DNA of 64,000 nt, taken from positions 1-64,000 of the forward strand of contig JANQPX010000068.1 of NCBI GenBank assembly GCA_028285265.1, written 5' to 3'. Positions 18,377 to 26,981 of this stretch are shown one piece after another. Under the pieces are notes generated by a model. That model did not search any database, was not told the origin of the DNA, and saw only the letters and a program-made list of their open reading frames with translations. The position numbers were made by a program, and so were the translations under genes. How positions within the stretch are numbered: position 1 is the stretch's first letter; each line of letters starts with the position of its first letter. The stretch comes from Geminicoccaceae bacterium (GTDB lineage: Bacteria; Pseudomonadota; Alphaproteobacteria; Geminicoccales; Geminicoccaceae).

Positions 18377-19477
18377 GTGGCCCAACGCAGACCGAAAGGT
18401 ATGGTTTTCATCAGCTACGCCCATGAGGATCGCAAGAGAGTTGAGCCGCTGATAAAGGCGCTGGCGACACGTTTCAATGTCTGGCGGGACCAAGAGATTG
18501 AGCTTGGCGACATTTGGCGACAAGCGCTCATGGAAAAGCTAGATTCCGCCCGGTGCGTAGTCGTGATCTGGACTACGGCATCAGTCGGTCGCGACTTCAT
18601 CTGGTCTGAAATCGAGAGGGTAAAGGATCGTGGCATTGTGGTCCCTGTCAAGCTCGATCGTAATGCCAGGATTCCACCGGGATTTGACCAGATGCAGCAC
18701 TTGGATCTGACGTCTTGGAGCGGTTCGGGTACCAAAGCCCTGCAGGAGCTATTTGCACGGATCAAACGGCTGCTTGCAAGGCCTAGCCGCGCGCAAGCAT
18801 ATGAACCTACGCTAACGTCCGATACTTGGGAGCTAGATCGTTCTCTGCAGGCGACCGAGGATCTGCAGCGGCTGAGTGAAGACATTCGCACCATTGGCGG
18901 AATCCTTATGCAAGGAGCCGGGCCGGTGGAAGATCTGCTCAGCACGCTTGAAGAGGTCCATCGCACGTACGCGTCAGTGGGTGATGCTATAAGTCGGTTC
19001 GTAGCACCCGCCGTCCACCGGGGACCAATAGACGCGAAACCTTACCTGGCCATGGAGCGCGGGCAACTGGAGACCTTAATTGAGAACAACCGCGGCCACT
19101 GCACAAGAATCGTGGAGTATTACGCTCGGGTCGGAGGCCTTCGAGATTGGCTAGAGCCGCGACTCACAGTGGACAAGCTGAAATCTCTTGACGAAACCTT
19201 CGGTCAGCTCGGCACCGCAGATGGCGACCTTTTTGATGCGCTCGCAGGGATTGGCGGCGTTCTCACAGGCGAGGCAAGCGTGATTGCCGGACTGGTACTC
19301 GCAGGGCAGCAGAAGATCGCGCGGCAACGTATTCTGGACGGGCGCAAGAAGCTCCTTCCCCTCGAGCGCGGTTTATCGAAGGCAATGCGTAGCGTACAGC
19401 GTATTGAAAGTTCTCTCGGGTTTGTGCCGCTCGAGAACAAGCGCGAATTCAAGAAAGCCAGCAGTAAGCCTCAATAA
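18377..19477 (+). CDS. Single-TIR protein with helical C-terminal domain
   Basis: 366 aa from GTG at 18377 (GGAG ten bases upstream; ATG at 18401 is the alternative). Residues 8-125 are a TIR domain: MVFISYAHEDRKRVEPLI, then VVVIWTTASV and FIWSEIERVKDRGIVVPVKL with the probable catalytic Glu78. Residues 140-360 are mostly helical, including a weakly hydrophobic glycine-rich segment (ALAGIGGVLTGEASVIAGLV, about 295-315) that could touch a membrane, and a basic end. TIR domains with this Glu usually cleave NAD or make NAD-derived signals. No enzyme partner is fused, so it may be an effector or second-messenger producer working with the other island genes. Confidence 0.8.
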   Translation: MAQRRPKGMVFISYAHEDRKRVEPLIKALATRFNVWRDQEIELGDIWRQALMEKLDSARCVVVIWTTASVGRDFIWSEIERVKDRGIVVPVKLDRNARIPPGFDQMQHLDLTSWSGSGTKALQELFARIKRLLARPSRAQAYEPTLTSDTWELDRSLQATEDLQRLSEDIRTIGGILMQGAGPVEDLLSTLEEVHRTYASVGDAISRFVAPAVHRGPIDAKPYLAMERGQLETLIENNRGHCTRIVEYYARVGGLRDWLEPRLTVDKLKSLDETFGQLGTADGDLFDALAGIGGVLTGEASVIAGLVLAGQQKIARQRILDGRKKLLPLERGLSKAMRSVQRIESSLGFVPLENKREFKKASSKPQ

Positions 19478-19696
19478 GGATCAAATCTGGTCAATACCTC
19501 CGTCATTGCGCTCAATCTACTTCGAGTTCATGGTTTTTGGAGGTCGCTGACCGCTTGCCTCGATTGGGAGACTCGCGCATCTTCCGTCCTCGGGAGGTGG
19601 GATCTCGGGAGTTCAGCCTGAGAGTTGTCGCGCCGGATGCCATGGCGTCGTGGTGGCGGTTCGACGCTTTCGGATCACATCAGGAGCCACTGCATC

Positions 19697-20611
19697 ATGG
19701 CAAGGTTCTTCCTCAGTTATCGTGTCAGCAACCGCGACGACGCTCGGCTCTTTCAACAGGCGCTCGTCGAGCGCGGTCACGAAGTTGCCTGGGACGTTGA
19801 CGCGATCCAGGTCGGGACCGGCTGGCGCGACGCGCTCATGCAAAGCCTGGCATCGGCAGATGCGGTCGTTGTGCTATTGACGCCCGAGTCGATGCAGTCA
19901 CCGATGGTCATCTCGGAGGTCGGTGCTGCGCGCGCCTTCGCGACGACCGAGAGGAACATCGCACTGCTACCCGTGCTGATAGGATTGCAGGGGATTCCGA
20001 ACTTCATCCAAGACCTGTTCGTGCTGCAGGCCGATTTGGCGGCGCAGACCGAGGTCGAGCGCATCGCGAACGAGATCGACAAGGCTGTGGAGGCGCATCT
20101 TAGCTCCGTGTCGGCGGTGAACGCGGCGACCGCGGGACCACGCATCTTCATCAGTCACCGTCACGACGATGCCGAGGTCGCAGGCGCCCTGACGCGTTTG
20201 CTACAAGCAGCCTTCGATTTGAGCCCGCGGGACATCCGCTGCACGTCGGTTCAGCCGTACCGTCTACCATTCGGCAAGAACACAGGCGAACGTCTGCGGG
20301 ACGAGATCCGCGGCGCAGACGTCGTCCTCGGGATTCTAGCGCCGAATACGGCAGAGTCGTCGTACGTCATGTTCGAGCTCGGTGCAGCTTGGGGGCAGCG
20401 GATCTACACCTGCCCGCTGCTCTCGCGGAAGGCCGGATTCGAGCATATTCCCGGCCCGATCTTCGACCTTACTCCCGCCAAGCAGTGGATCCCGGTCGAC
20501 TGTCACCAGCTCATCAGCGACCTTGCGAGCGAGCTGGAACTTACGCGGCGGATGGGCAACGAAGGCGAGGTGTCGGACGGAGTTCAGGCCCTGGTCAGGG
20601 CCTCAGAGTAA
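19697..20611 (+). CDS. Tandem-TIR protein
   Basis: 304 aa from ATG at 19697, which has CAGGAG ten bases upstream; the frame is open further upstream but that part is not protein-like. TIR 1 (residues 2-125): RFFLSYRVSNRDDARLFQQA, VVLLTPESMQSPMVISEVG with Glu74. TIR 2 (about 147-270): PRIFISHRHDDAEVAGAL, VVLGILAPNTAESSYVMFELG with Glu227. Both keep the Glu used by TIR NADases. The C-terminus is a short polar helix. Tandem TIRs in one chain are uncommon and suggest an intramolecular pair. Same strand and spacing as the neighbouring TIR gene. No RNA or DNA-binding part seen. Confidence 0.8.
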   Translation: MARFFLSYRVSNRDDARLFQQALVERGHEVAWDVDAIQVGTGWRDALMQSLASADAVVVLLTPESMQSPMVISEVGAARAFATTERNIALLPVLIGLQGIPNFIQDLFVLQADLAAQTEVERIANEIDKAVEAHLSSVSAVNAATAGPRIFISHRHDDAEVAGALTRLLQAAFDLSPRDIRCTSVQPYRLPFGKNTGERLRDEIRGADVVLGILAPNTAESSYVMFELGAAWGQRIYTCPLLSRKAGFEHIPGPIFDLTPAKQWIPVDCHQLISDLASELELTRRMGNEGEVSDGVQALVRASE

Positions 20612-20886
20612 GCATTTCGCGGAAGCCATTAGACCTTTCTTCTCAGGAGGAGTTTTAACATCATGGCGTGTTCTATGCGACGCTTCGCGTGCCCATCGAG
20701 AAAAGCATCCAATTTCGATACGGAACGGGTACTAAGGCAACCGTGAACAAGATTCGCTTGGTCTGATTTGGAACATGCGATAATTTGCTGCCGCGTGTAT
20801 TATCGAACGATACCAGAGAATTAGACACGCGAACTATTCTACGTATTGAGGCCAACTCAAGACGAGCCACAAAAAGGGTTCTTTGG

Positions 20887-23157
20887 ATGAGATTTTTAGT
20901 CGTCATTTGGATTCTGTTCGCGGCGATCTCGACTGCCGCAGCCCAAGTGCAGGATCTGAGCGATCTCAAGATCGGCACTCAAAACTATCGCTTCTCGTTG
21001 TCGCAGGAGCCCCCAACCACACGCGTCACTATCGTGCCTGAGGGAGACTGGGTGCGCGCGACAATGATCACACTGACGGTCATACGCATTCGAAACCAAA
21101 CGACCTCGGAAGTGGACCTAGCCGGAGCAATCGCGATTCCGGAACAGGTAGATAAGGACAATAGCGGCGTATTCGTGATCGAGCCGTTGCTGAATATATC
21201 GAGCGAACACGCCCTTGGCGGTGGCCCCTACTCGGGCACCTACACGATCGAGATGATTGCCACGGCGGAGGTCGAGCAACGCGATGAAAAGGGCGAAGTG
21301 GTCAGGGAAAATGGCAAAGCTGTCATTGAGTCGCTGAAGAAGACGATCAGTTTGGGGATCGAGTATCCGAAACTGTCATTACTCGCCCCGGAACCTGTTC
21401 TTATCAAGGAGAACTGCGAAGTCTGGGGGTGCGATGAACAGGCATCTAAGCTCGTTCTGACAGCAACCGGTCAGATCGGGCCAAGCGGTCTGAGAGCCTT
21501 CAACGCCAAATCCGGATTGAACAACGCTGAACCCGTGCCCGGCACGCTCGAAATTGGCAAACCGGAAGATCGTCAGATCGTTCAGGAACTGGCCGTGTCG
21601 ACTGGCAATGGCGACACGTTTCCGCTCGGCGAGACATCCGGCAAGATTGCCGTCACTTCGCCCGAGACGGACCGGCTAGAGGTCGCCTTCAAGGTTGTCC
21701 GCAAGCATGGGTACTCTTGGATGGCCCTGGTCATCGCATTCGGCGTTTTGCTTGGGTATTTTCTGCGGACGGCTCTCTCGAAACGCATTGCGGTGCGAAA
21801 CCGCGAAATTTCATTGAAGATGGTCATGCGGCGGGTGACTGACGACACTCGTGATATCGAGGACAAGGAACTGCAGGCCGCCATCAAGCCGATCTGGGAT
21901 GACATCCAACGGCATATTGATGAGCCAACCAGGGGCGGCGACGATCTGTCGAGCGCGATCACCGGGTGGGAGGGCCAACTGAAGACGGCCCTGGATGCAT
22001 CGGCCACGCGGTCTCAAAGTCTAGAGACAGATATCAATGTGCTTCACGGGATATCCCAGGGCAATTGGTCACTGCCGACCGGGGCAAGCGACGGCCTGGA
22101 TCGAGTAGCGAGGAAGATCGGCAGCTTGAGGGATCTCCACCTCGCCAGGCGATTGGACACGATTGAAAAGGAGATCGGCGCTGCCCGGAAAACGCTGCAG
22201 TCGGATCTCAAGGAATGCACACAAGGCTGGCTGCGGCAGATTGCGGATGTTTATGAAAAACTGGGCAATCTGGCGCCGCCGCTTCCGGAATCGACTGCAC
22301 CAGACTTCGCGGGGATCGAAAAAGCACTGCACGACTCGACCGCCGGAAAGCTGGACAGTTTCGGCAGTGACCCGAATGCCGACCTGGAAGCAGTGCTAAA
22401 AGCCAATGGGGTCGCCGTTGATGCCGTTACGCGCTCAGTTTACCAGCTGCGCCGGGACGTCGATGCCGAGGCGGCGACTGTTGCGGCCATTTTGGAAGTA
22501 AATTTGCCTCCGGATGATCTGGAAAGCATCCAAATGGCTCGGGAGGCTCTTGCGACGATGGACCTGGCGGTGTGGGTGCGTGATCCCACCGCGAGCAAGG
22601 CGGCACTGCCCGCCGGTCTGGAGAAGGCTCTGAAGGCCATCCGCGGTGCGATTGAAACGGCCGCAGCGAACAAAGGGATCGACGTCTCGGCCAATCTGAC
22701 TGCCGGGAAGTACAGGGGAGCCGCGACCATAGTGCGCGCAGCGGCGACCGCCGGCCCCGAGACGACCCAACGTGTTCCAGTCTTGAGCGGTCATGACAAG
22801 CAACTCGAAGGTCACACTTTTTCGCCTTCGCCACAGGTTGCCGTGGGATCGTCATTGCCCCGTTGGGCAGGAGCCGGACCGCCTGACATCGCCAACGCAG
22901 CACCAGCAAGGCGTCCCGATTGGTCGAGCGATCGTCTGGCCAACGACATCGAGCGTTTACGAGACGAGGCCGATGCGGACACGCGGCTTCAAACCGCCGT
23001 CGCCGGCACAGGTCTTGTGGCCGCAGGGATCCTGATTTTTTCGGACACCTTCGTGGGTTCCTTCGACGACTATCTCAAGGTGTTTCTTTGGGGCTTCATC
23101 ACCGATGTCGGCGTCAACAACATGCTGACGAACCTGCGTGGGAAGATTCCGGGCTAG
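20887..23157 (+). CDS. Large envelope protein with coiled coil, in the TIR/CHAT island
   Basis: 756 aa from ATG at 20887, chosen because a signal peptide starts there (MRFLVVIWILFAAISTAAA); the frame extends upstream to a TTG at 20785. Residues 20-270 are predicted periplasmic and beta-rich. A membrane span lies at about 277-298 (MALVIAFGVLLGYFLRTAL), followed by about 400 residues of long amphipathic helices (for example EKEIGAARKTLQSDLKE), expected in the cytoplasm. Near the end are two more hydrophobic segments (about 700-722, LQTAVAGTGLVAAGILIFSD, and 729-748, YLKVFLWGFITDVGVNNML). No family recognised. It precedes the CHAT gene by 87 bases. It could be a membrane-disrupting effector, a sensor, or a substrate of the CHAT protease; all are inference. 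Confidence 0.65.
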   Translation: MRFLVVIWILFAAISTAAAQVQDLSDLKIGTQNYRFSLSQEPPTTRVTIVPEGDWVRATMITLTVIRIRNQTTSEVDLAGAIAIPEQVDKDNSGVFVIEPLLNISSEHALGGGPYSGTYTIEMIATAEVEQRDEKGEVVRENGKAVIESLKKTISLGIEYPKLSLLAPEPVLIKENCEVWGCDEQASKLVLTATGQIGPSGLRAFNAKSGLNNAEPVPGTLEIGKPEDRQIVQELAVSTGNGDTFPLGETSGKIAVTSPETDRLEVAFKVVRKHGYSWMALVIAFGVLLGYFLRTALSKRIAVRNREISLKMVMRRVTDDTRDIEDKELQAAIKPIWDDIQRHIDEPTRGGDDLSSAITGWEGQLKTALDASATRSQSLETDINVLHGISQGNWSLPTGASDGLDRVARKIGSLRDLHLARRLDTIEKEIGAARKTLQSDLKECTQGWLRQIADVYEKLGNLAPPLPESTAPDFAGIEKALHDSTAGKLDSFGSDPNADLEAVLKANGVAVDAVTRSVYQLRRDVDAEAATVAAILEVNLPPDDLESIQMAREALATMDLAVWVRDPTASKAALPAGLEKALKAIRGAIETAAANKGIDVSANLTAGKYRGAATIVRAAATAGPETTQRVPVLSGHDKQLEGHTFSPSPQVAVGSSLPRWAGAGPPDIANAAPARRPDWSSDRLANDIERLRDEADADTRLQTAVAGTGLVAAGILIFSDTFVGSFDDYLKVFLWGFITDVGVNNMLTNLRGKIPG

Positions 23158-23167
23158 GTCGCTTCGA

Positions 23168-23208
23168 AGGTGCGCCGCGCGGATCAAGCGACGGAGCCCG
23201 GCGCACCT
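23168..23208 (+). promoter_or_regulatory. 9-bp perfect inverted repeat between envelope-protein and CHAT genes
   Basis: AGGTGCGCC and GGCGCACCT face each other with a 23-base loop, 11 bases after the stop of the envelope-protein gene and 37 bases before the CHAT start codon. It could attenuate or process the transcript so the CHAT-MBL pair is expressed at a different level. No T-tract follows, so it is not a classic intrinsic terminator. Confidence 0.45.
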
Positions 23209-23244
23209 GCGACAGGACACAGGTGGACGCAGTAGGAGAGAACC

Positions 23245-25191
23245 GTGGACGCGATCACTGTTGAATTTCAGAGATTTGGCGACGATTCCGGCGTGCTCCG
23301 CCGGTCGGATCAGTACATCCGGACTGTCGGGTCGTTTGCCCCAGCCGAGGAAGACAAACTGATGCTGGAGCAGGCGGATCTCGATCGAGGGATGAAGACG
23401 CTCGATTATGAAAACTATCGAGGCGCCAAGCCAACAGAAGCAGAAAACGTACGTAAAAACGCTGACAGGTTCATTGAGCAAATCAGTGAGGTTTTGACCA
23501 ATTTTCTGCCAACCGACCCGGCGGAAAATTTCAGCGGTGGATGCTACCAGGTCGAAGTCGTCACCCGCGCGAAGGAGCTTGCGCAACTACCCTTCGAAGT
23601 TCTCGCGCCAGAGGGCAAGTGCATCATCACACGCAGGGTCAGGCAGCCCTGGCCGCGCCCCAAAATTGTGCAGAACGTCGAGCCCAAGGTCCTTTTTGCC
23701 TGGGCCGATCCGCGTCAATCCGTACCACACGAGACCCATATGGAGGCACTCGACGAGGTCCTGCAGGATTGGGGCGGTGTAAAGAAGGCGGCGACGGTCC
23801 TGGAAAATGCAACCCTGGCCAGCCTGAAGGCGGCCTTGCAGGTAGAGAACGAAAACGAGGGCTATACGCACGTCCATTTGCTGGCACATGGCGTCAAGCC
23901 AGAGAACAAGGCGGACAGTTCCAAGCTGTTCAATCTGCACGAGGAGACACCACCTCCGTCCACGCTATTATCACTGCATGGCACTAATGGAAAAACCCAT
24001 CGTTGTACGCCAGAAGACTTGGCGAGCATTTTTGCTGGTGATGTCCCCCGGCCGGCGAGTTTCACACTGGCGACCTGTCACGGTGCCGAAATCGATCCCA
24101 TCGAAGCGGGGGGAACCTTTGCACATATGCTGCATACGGCGGGGGTTCCGGTCGTGGTTGCATCGCAACTGGCGTTGACGCAGCATGGCTCGCACGAATT
24201 GATCCGGACGTTCCTCAAGATGGTGGTCGAAGGGGAGGATCCCCGCAAGGCGCTTGGTGCCTGTAGGGAAGCGATGCGCAAAGACAAGGAGACCTACTAC
24301 GACTGGATTGCCCTGACCGGATATCTCGACGTTAGCGAGGATCTGGAGAAGAGCCTGCCGGACCGCCAGTTCGAGGCCGCACTGAACCGAATGAGGAAAG
24401 CGACAAAAGGAGCCGAGGCCCACGCAAACAATGTCTTGAGTTCGGACGCACCACGGAAAGGGATTGCTGCGGAGAGCACGCAAATCCGCGCAGGTTTCGA
24501 CTCGGTTCGTCAGTCGCTGCTGGAGAAACTGGATCCCAAGCTGACCAAAGGTCAGACCGAGGAACTGCATGGCTTGCTGGGGAGTTCGCAAAAGCGCGAG
24601 GCAGAGGCCATGTGGAAGCTGAGCGAGATGGTGGATGGTAGTCTGTCCGCGAATCTGCTGCAGCAAAGCCGCGTTGCATTGAAGGCTGCCGCGGATGCCT
24701 ATGGCAAGGCCTCGGTTGTATCGCGGGACCACCACTGGACAGCGGTGCAATCCCTTGTCCTGAAACTCATCATTCAGGGGGGGCTGTCCGGGTCTGAAGA
24801 TGATTGGACCGTCGCTGCCGTCGCTGCGAAAGACACGGTACGGCGGCTCGAAGAGAAGCGCGACAACGATCCGGGCGACAAGCTGGTTTTTGATGCTGCC
24901 TTCGCACACGGGTCGCTCGCCGAACTCCATCTGATCACATCTGGAACCAACGGCAATAAGCAGTTTGAAAATGCCAGACGCCACCTGGACAAGCTGGTAC
25001 ATTGCATTCAAAAGCTTGAGAAAACGAACACGTTTCCGATCACGTCGACCCTGGACCAACTTGACCGATATGATAATTGGTGGAGCGTCGACGAGGCTTG
25101 GAAGCTGCCCGAGAATGTTGTCACGAACGCGAGCGCATTACGGAACCATCTTAAAATTATTGCCGCCGATTTGCTGGAAGAATCGTCATGA
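23245..25191 (+). CDS. CHAT-domain (caspase-like) protease
   Basis: 648 aa from GTG at 23245 with AGGAGA six bases upstream. The CHAT domain spans about residues 85-375. The catalytic His is in YTHVHLLAHGVKPEN (His215) and the Cys in FTLATCHGAEIDPIEAGG (Cys278); GVPVVVASQLALTQHGSHEL and FLKMVVEGEDPRKALGACRE are the usual C-terminal blocks of the fold. Residues about 375-640 are helical, TPR-like or coiled, probably a partner-binding region. CHAT proteases cut specific partner proteins in bacterial death and immunity systems such as the type III-E CRISPR protease and gasdermin activators. The stop overlaps the MBL start (ATGA), so the two proteins are made together. Confidence 0.85.
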   Translation: MDAITVEFQRFGDDSGVLRRSDQYIRTVGSFAPAEEDKLMLEQADLDRGMKTLDYENYRGAKPTEAENVRKNADRFIEQISEVLTNFLPTDPAENFSGGCYQVEVVTRAKELAQLPFEVLAPEGKCIITRRVRQPWPRPKIVQNVEPKVLFAWADPRQSVPHETHMEALDEVLQDWGGVKKAATVLENATLASLKAALQVENENEGYTHVHLLAHGVKPENKADSSKLFNLHEETPPPSTLLSLHGTNGKTHRCTPEDLASIFAGDVPRPASFTLATCHGAEIDPIEAGGTFAHMLHTAGVPVVVASQLALTQHGSHELIRTFLKMVVEGEDPRKALGACREAMRKDKETYYDWIALTGYLDVSEDLEKSLPDRQFEAALNRMRKATKGAEAHANNVLSSDAPRKGIAAESTQIRAGFDSVRQSLLEKLDPKLTKGQTEELHGLLGSSQKREAEAMWKLSEMVDGSLSANLLQQSRVALKAAADAYGKASVVSRDHHWTAVQSLVLKLIIQGGLSGSEDDWTVAAVAAKDTVRRLEEKRDNDPGDKLVFDAAFAHGSLAELHLITSGTNGNKQFENARRHLDKLVHCIQKLEKTNTFPITSTLDQLDRYDNWWSVDEAWKLPENVVTNASALRNHLKIIAADLLEESS

Positions 25192-26330
25192 CATTTACGA
25201 TTGATATGTTGCCGGCAAACGAGGGCGATGCTCTCTGGATCGAATACGGCTCTGATCCGGTACGCCGGATCCTGATCGATTGCGGACGAAAAACAGCCTA
25301 TCGCGCGGTTGCCGACCGGCTGGACAGAACCGATGACGCCCGTTTCGAGTTGTTCGTTTTGTCCCATGTCGATGCCGATCACATCGCCGGCGCGGTGCCG
25401 CTGCTGCAGGATGCCCGCTTCGGTCCGGACAAGGTCGGCGACATCTGGTTCAACGGCTGGCGGCACCTGAACGGGCAGCACAAGGATGCCGAAGAGGGTG
25501 AGGTCCGCATCCTCGGCGCCCGGCAGGGCGAGTTCTTTGCCGCAGTGCTGCGCGACCGGGAATACCCGTGGAATGAAGCCTTCGATGGGCATCCAGTCAT
25601 TCTGAATGATACCGGCGACCTGCCGAGTTTCACGATGGAGGGAGGGATGGTCCTGACCCTGCTCGGGCCGACCAAAGACAAGCTGGACGACATGCGGGAT
25701 CGCTGGCGGGACGACCTGGAGGGAATGGACGACGACGAGGAATTCGACCCGGGCGACTGGGAGGCAGCGCTGAGGCTGCTGGAGGACGACAGGGCTCACG
25801 CCGCCGACATCCCGGTTCTGGGCGGGGCGCCCAAGGGCCAGCTTTCGGTGGACGAGGTCTTTGACCTGGCCGAAGAGCCCTTCGATCCCGATCATAGTGA
25901 ACCGAACGGCAGCAGCATTTCGTTCCTGGCTGAGTTCGGTGGTAAGTCGGTTCTGTTCGCCGCGGATGCGCATTCGCCGCAGCTGGCCCGTTCGATCCGG
26001 CGCCTGATGGAGCAGCGCGGCCAGGGCGGCAAACTGAAGATCGATGCCTTCAAGATGTCTCATCACGGGAGCGCACGGAACAATTCTCATGAATTGCTCA
26101 AAATGTTCGACTGCCGCCGATTTTTGGTGTCGACGAACGGATCGCGGCACCATCACCCCGATCCTGCGGCGATCGCCCGCGTTGTGACGCTGAATTCCGA
26201 GCCCGTCGAGCTTCACTTCAACTATCGCAGCGACGAGAGCGCGCTTTGGGATGATAATGCCTTGAAAGACGCGCACGGCTTCGAGACTTTTTACCCAACC
26301 GGTGTCAATGGCCTTCGCGTGCAGATCTAG
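25188..26330 (+). CDS. Metallo-beta-lactamase-fold hydrolase (ComEC/Rec2-type)
   Basis: 380 aa; its ATG overlaps the CHAT stop by four bases. Metal-binding residues are all present: LSHVDADHIAG (His60, Asp62, Asp64, His65), ADAHSPQ around residue 263, SHHGSARNNS (His292-His293) and RHHHPDP at about 324-330. This is the ComEC-like branch of the MBL fold, whose members are nucleases, phosphodiesterases or hydrolases of unknown substrate. It is not exported. It aligns across its entire length with the C-terminal domain of the TIR-STAND protein at 14638, which has lost these ligands. In AVAST-type immune systems an MBL protein works with a protease and a STAND protein, so a similar partnership is plausible here. 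Confidence 0.88.
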   Translation: MTFTIDMLPANEGDALWIEYGSDPVRRILIDCGRKTAYRAVADRLDRTDDARFELFVLSHVDADHIAGAVPLLQDARFGPDKVGDIWFNGWRHLNGQHKDAEEGEVRILGARQGEFFAAVLRDREYPWNEAFDGHPVILNDTGDLPSFTMEGGMVLTLLGPTKDKLDDMRDRWRDDLEGMDDDEEFDPGDWEAALRLLEDDRAHAADIPVLGGAPKGQLSVDEVFDLAEEPFDPDHSEPNGSSISFLAEFGGKSVLFAADAHSPQLARSIRRLMEQRGQGGKLKIDAFKMSHHGSARNNSHELLKMFDCRRFLVSTNGSRHHHPDPAAIARVVTLNSEPVELHFNYRSDESALWDDNALKDAHGFETFYPTGVNGLRVQI

Positions 26331-26828
26331 GACTACAGTTGCGTGTTGTAGATTTGTGTGATTCCTTGAGGCTTGAGGACAGTTACGCTCCTCGCCATTA
26401 GGAACTTCCGACTAGAAAAGCTTTTTCCGAGCAGGCGGATCCACTTGCTAAATAAGAAAATTCGCTAAAACAAAGAGATAGAGCATTCATGAACCGAAGA
26501 TTGAAGAGGAAAAAAATAATTGAGATCCTATTTCGTATCCTGTCGGCTGCTACGTGCATGTCTCTCTCCGTAAATCCAGCCGCCAAACGCTACATCGTTT
26601 GATCTCCACAAAACCGGGAAGAATGCCTGTATCGAGGCTGGCTAATCCATGGGCAACTGCGGTCAGCATGCCGATGGCGCGCTCCAAGCGGAACACTGCC
26701 TTTGCTTCCTTGCTACTTTAGGTGGTGGGGCATGATCTCAAACGTCAATTCCTAGGTCGAGTTGGTACCCATACGGTACCCAAGAATTGTTTTAAGTCTC
26801 GCGTGAACACATAACTCATTTGAAAGAT
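26331..26828. other. Gene-free stretch at the island end
   Basis: About 500 bases between the MBL gene and the tRNA fragment, AT-rich in its middle (26440-26530). A weak hairpin CTACA...TGTAG lies just after the MBL stop (26334-26350). No protein-like frame or repeat seen. Confidence 0.4.
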
Positions 26829-26873
26829 TGGTGACCCCGAGAGGATTCGAACCTCTGACCTACAGATTAGGAA
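26829..26873 (-). tRNA. 3' half of tRNA-Arg(CCU), probable attachment site
   Basis: Read on the minus strand this is anticodon loop TTCCTAA (anticodon CCT), then AGAGGTTCGAATCCTCT (a perfect T-arm) and CGGGGTCACCA with a coded CCA end. The D-arm, acceptor 5' strand and most of the anticodon 5' stem are absent: the bases to the right (26874 on) do not continue the tRNA. Integrases often recombine inside a tRNA 3' half and leave such a copy at one island end. With the tRNA on the minus strand, the matching complete gene is expected further right, beyond this window. The integrase gene lies 134 bases away. Confidence 0.75.
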
Positions 26874-26981
26874 TTTGTTGGTCTGAAGAAAAATGTGATC
26901 TATATAGACCTCTAACGTATTGTTTTTCATAAATTCCCAAAACAGAATCAGAAAACACGAACGTCTGAGCTAAGCTGATAC

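Noticed and set aside
19625..19696. 24-residue N-terminal extension of the tandem-TIR protein
   Set aside because: It starts with TTG and lacks a ribosome site, while ATG 19697 has CAGGAG upstream and begins exactly at the TIR fold.
20662..20745. Short open frame after an AGGAGG-like site between the tandem-TIR and envelope genes
   Set aside because: Only 27 codons with no conserved pattern; more likely a leftover or leader than a gene.
26745..26930. 61-codon minus frame across the tRNA fragment
   Set aside because: The T-arm and CCA end explain the sequence better; the peptide has no protein-like character.
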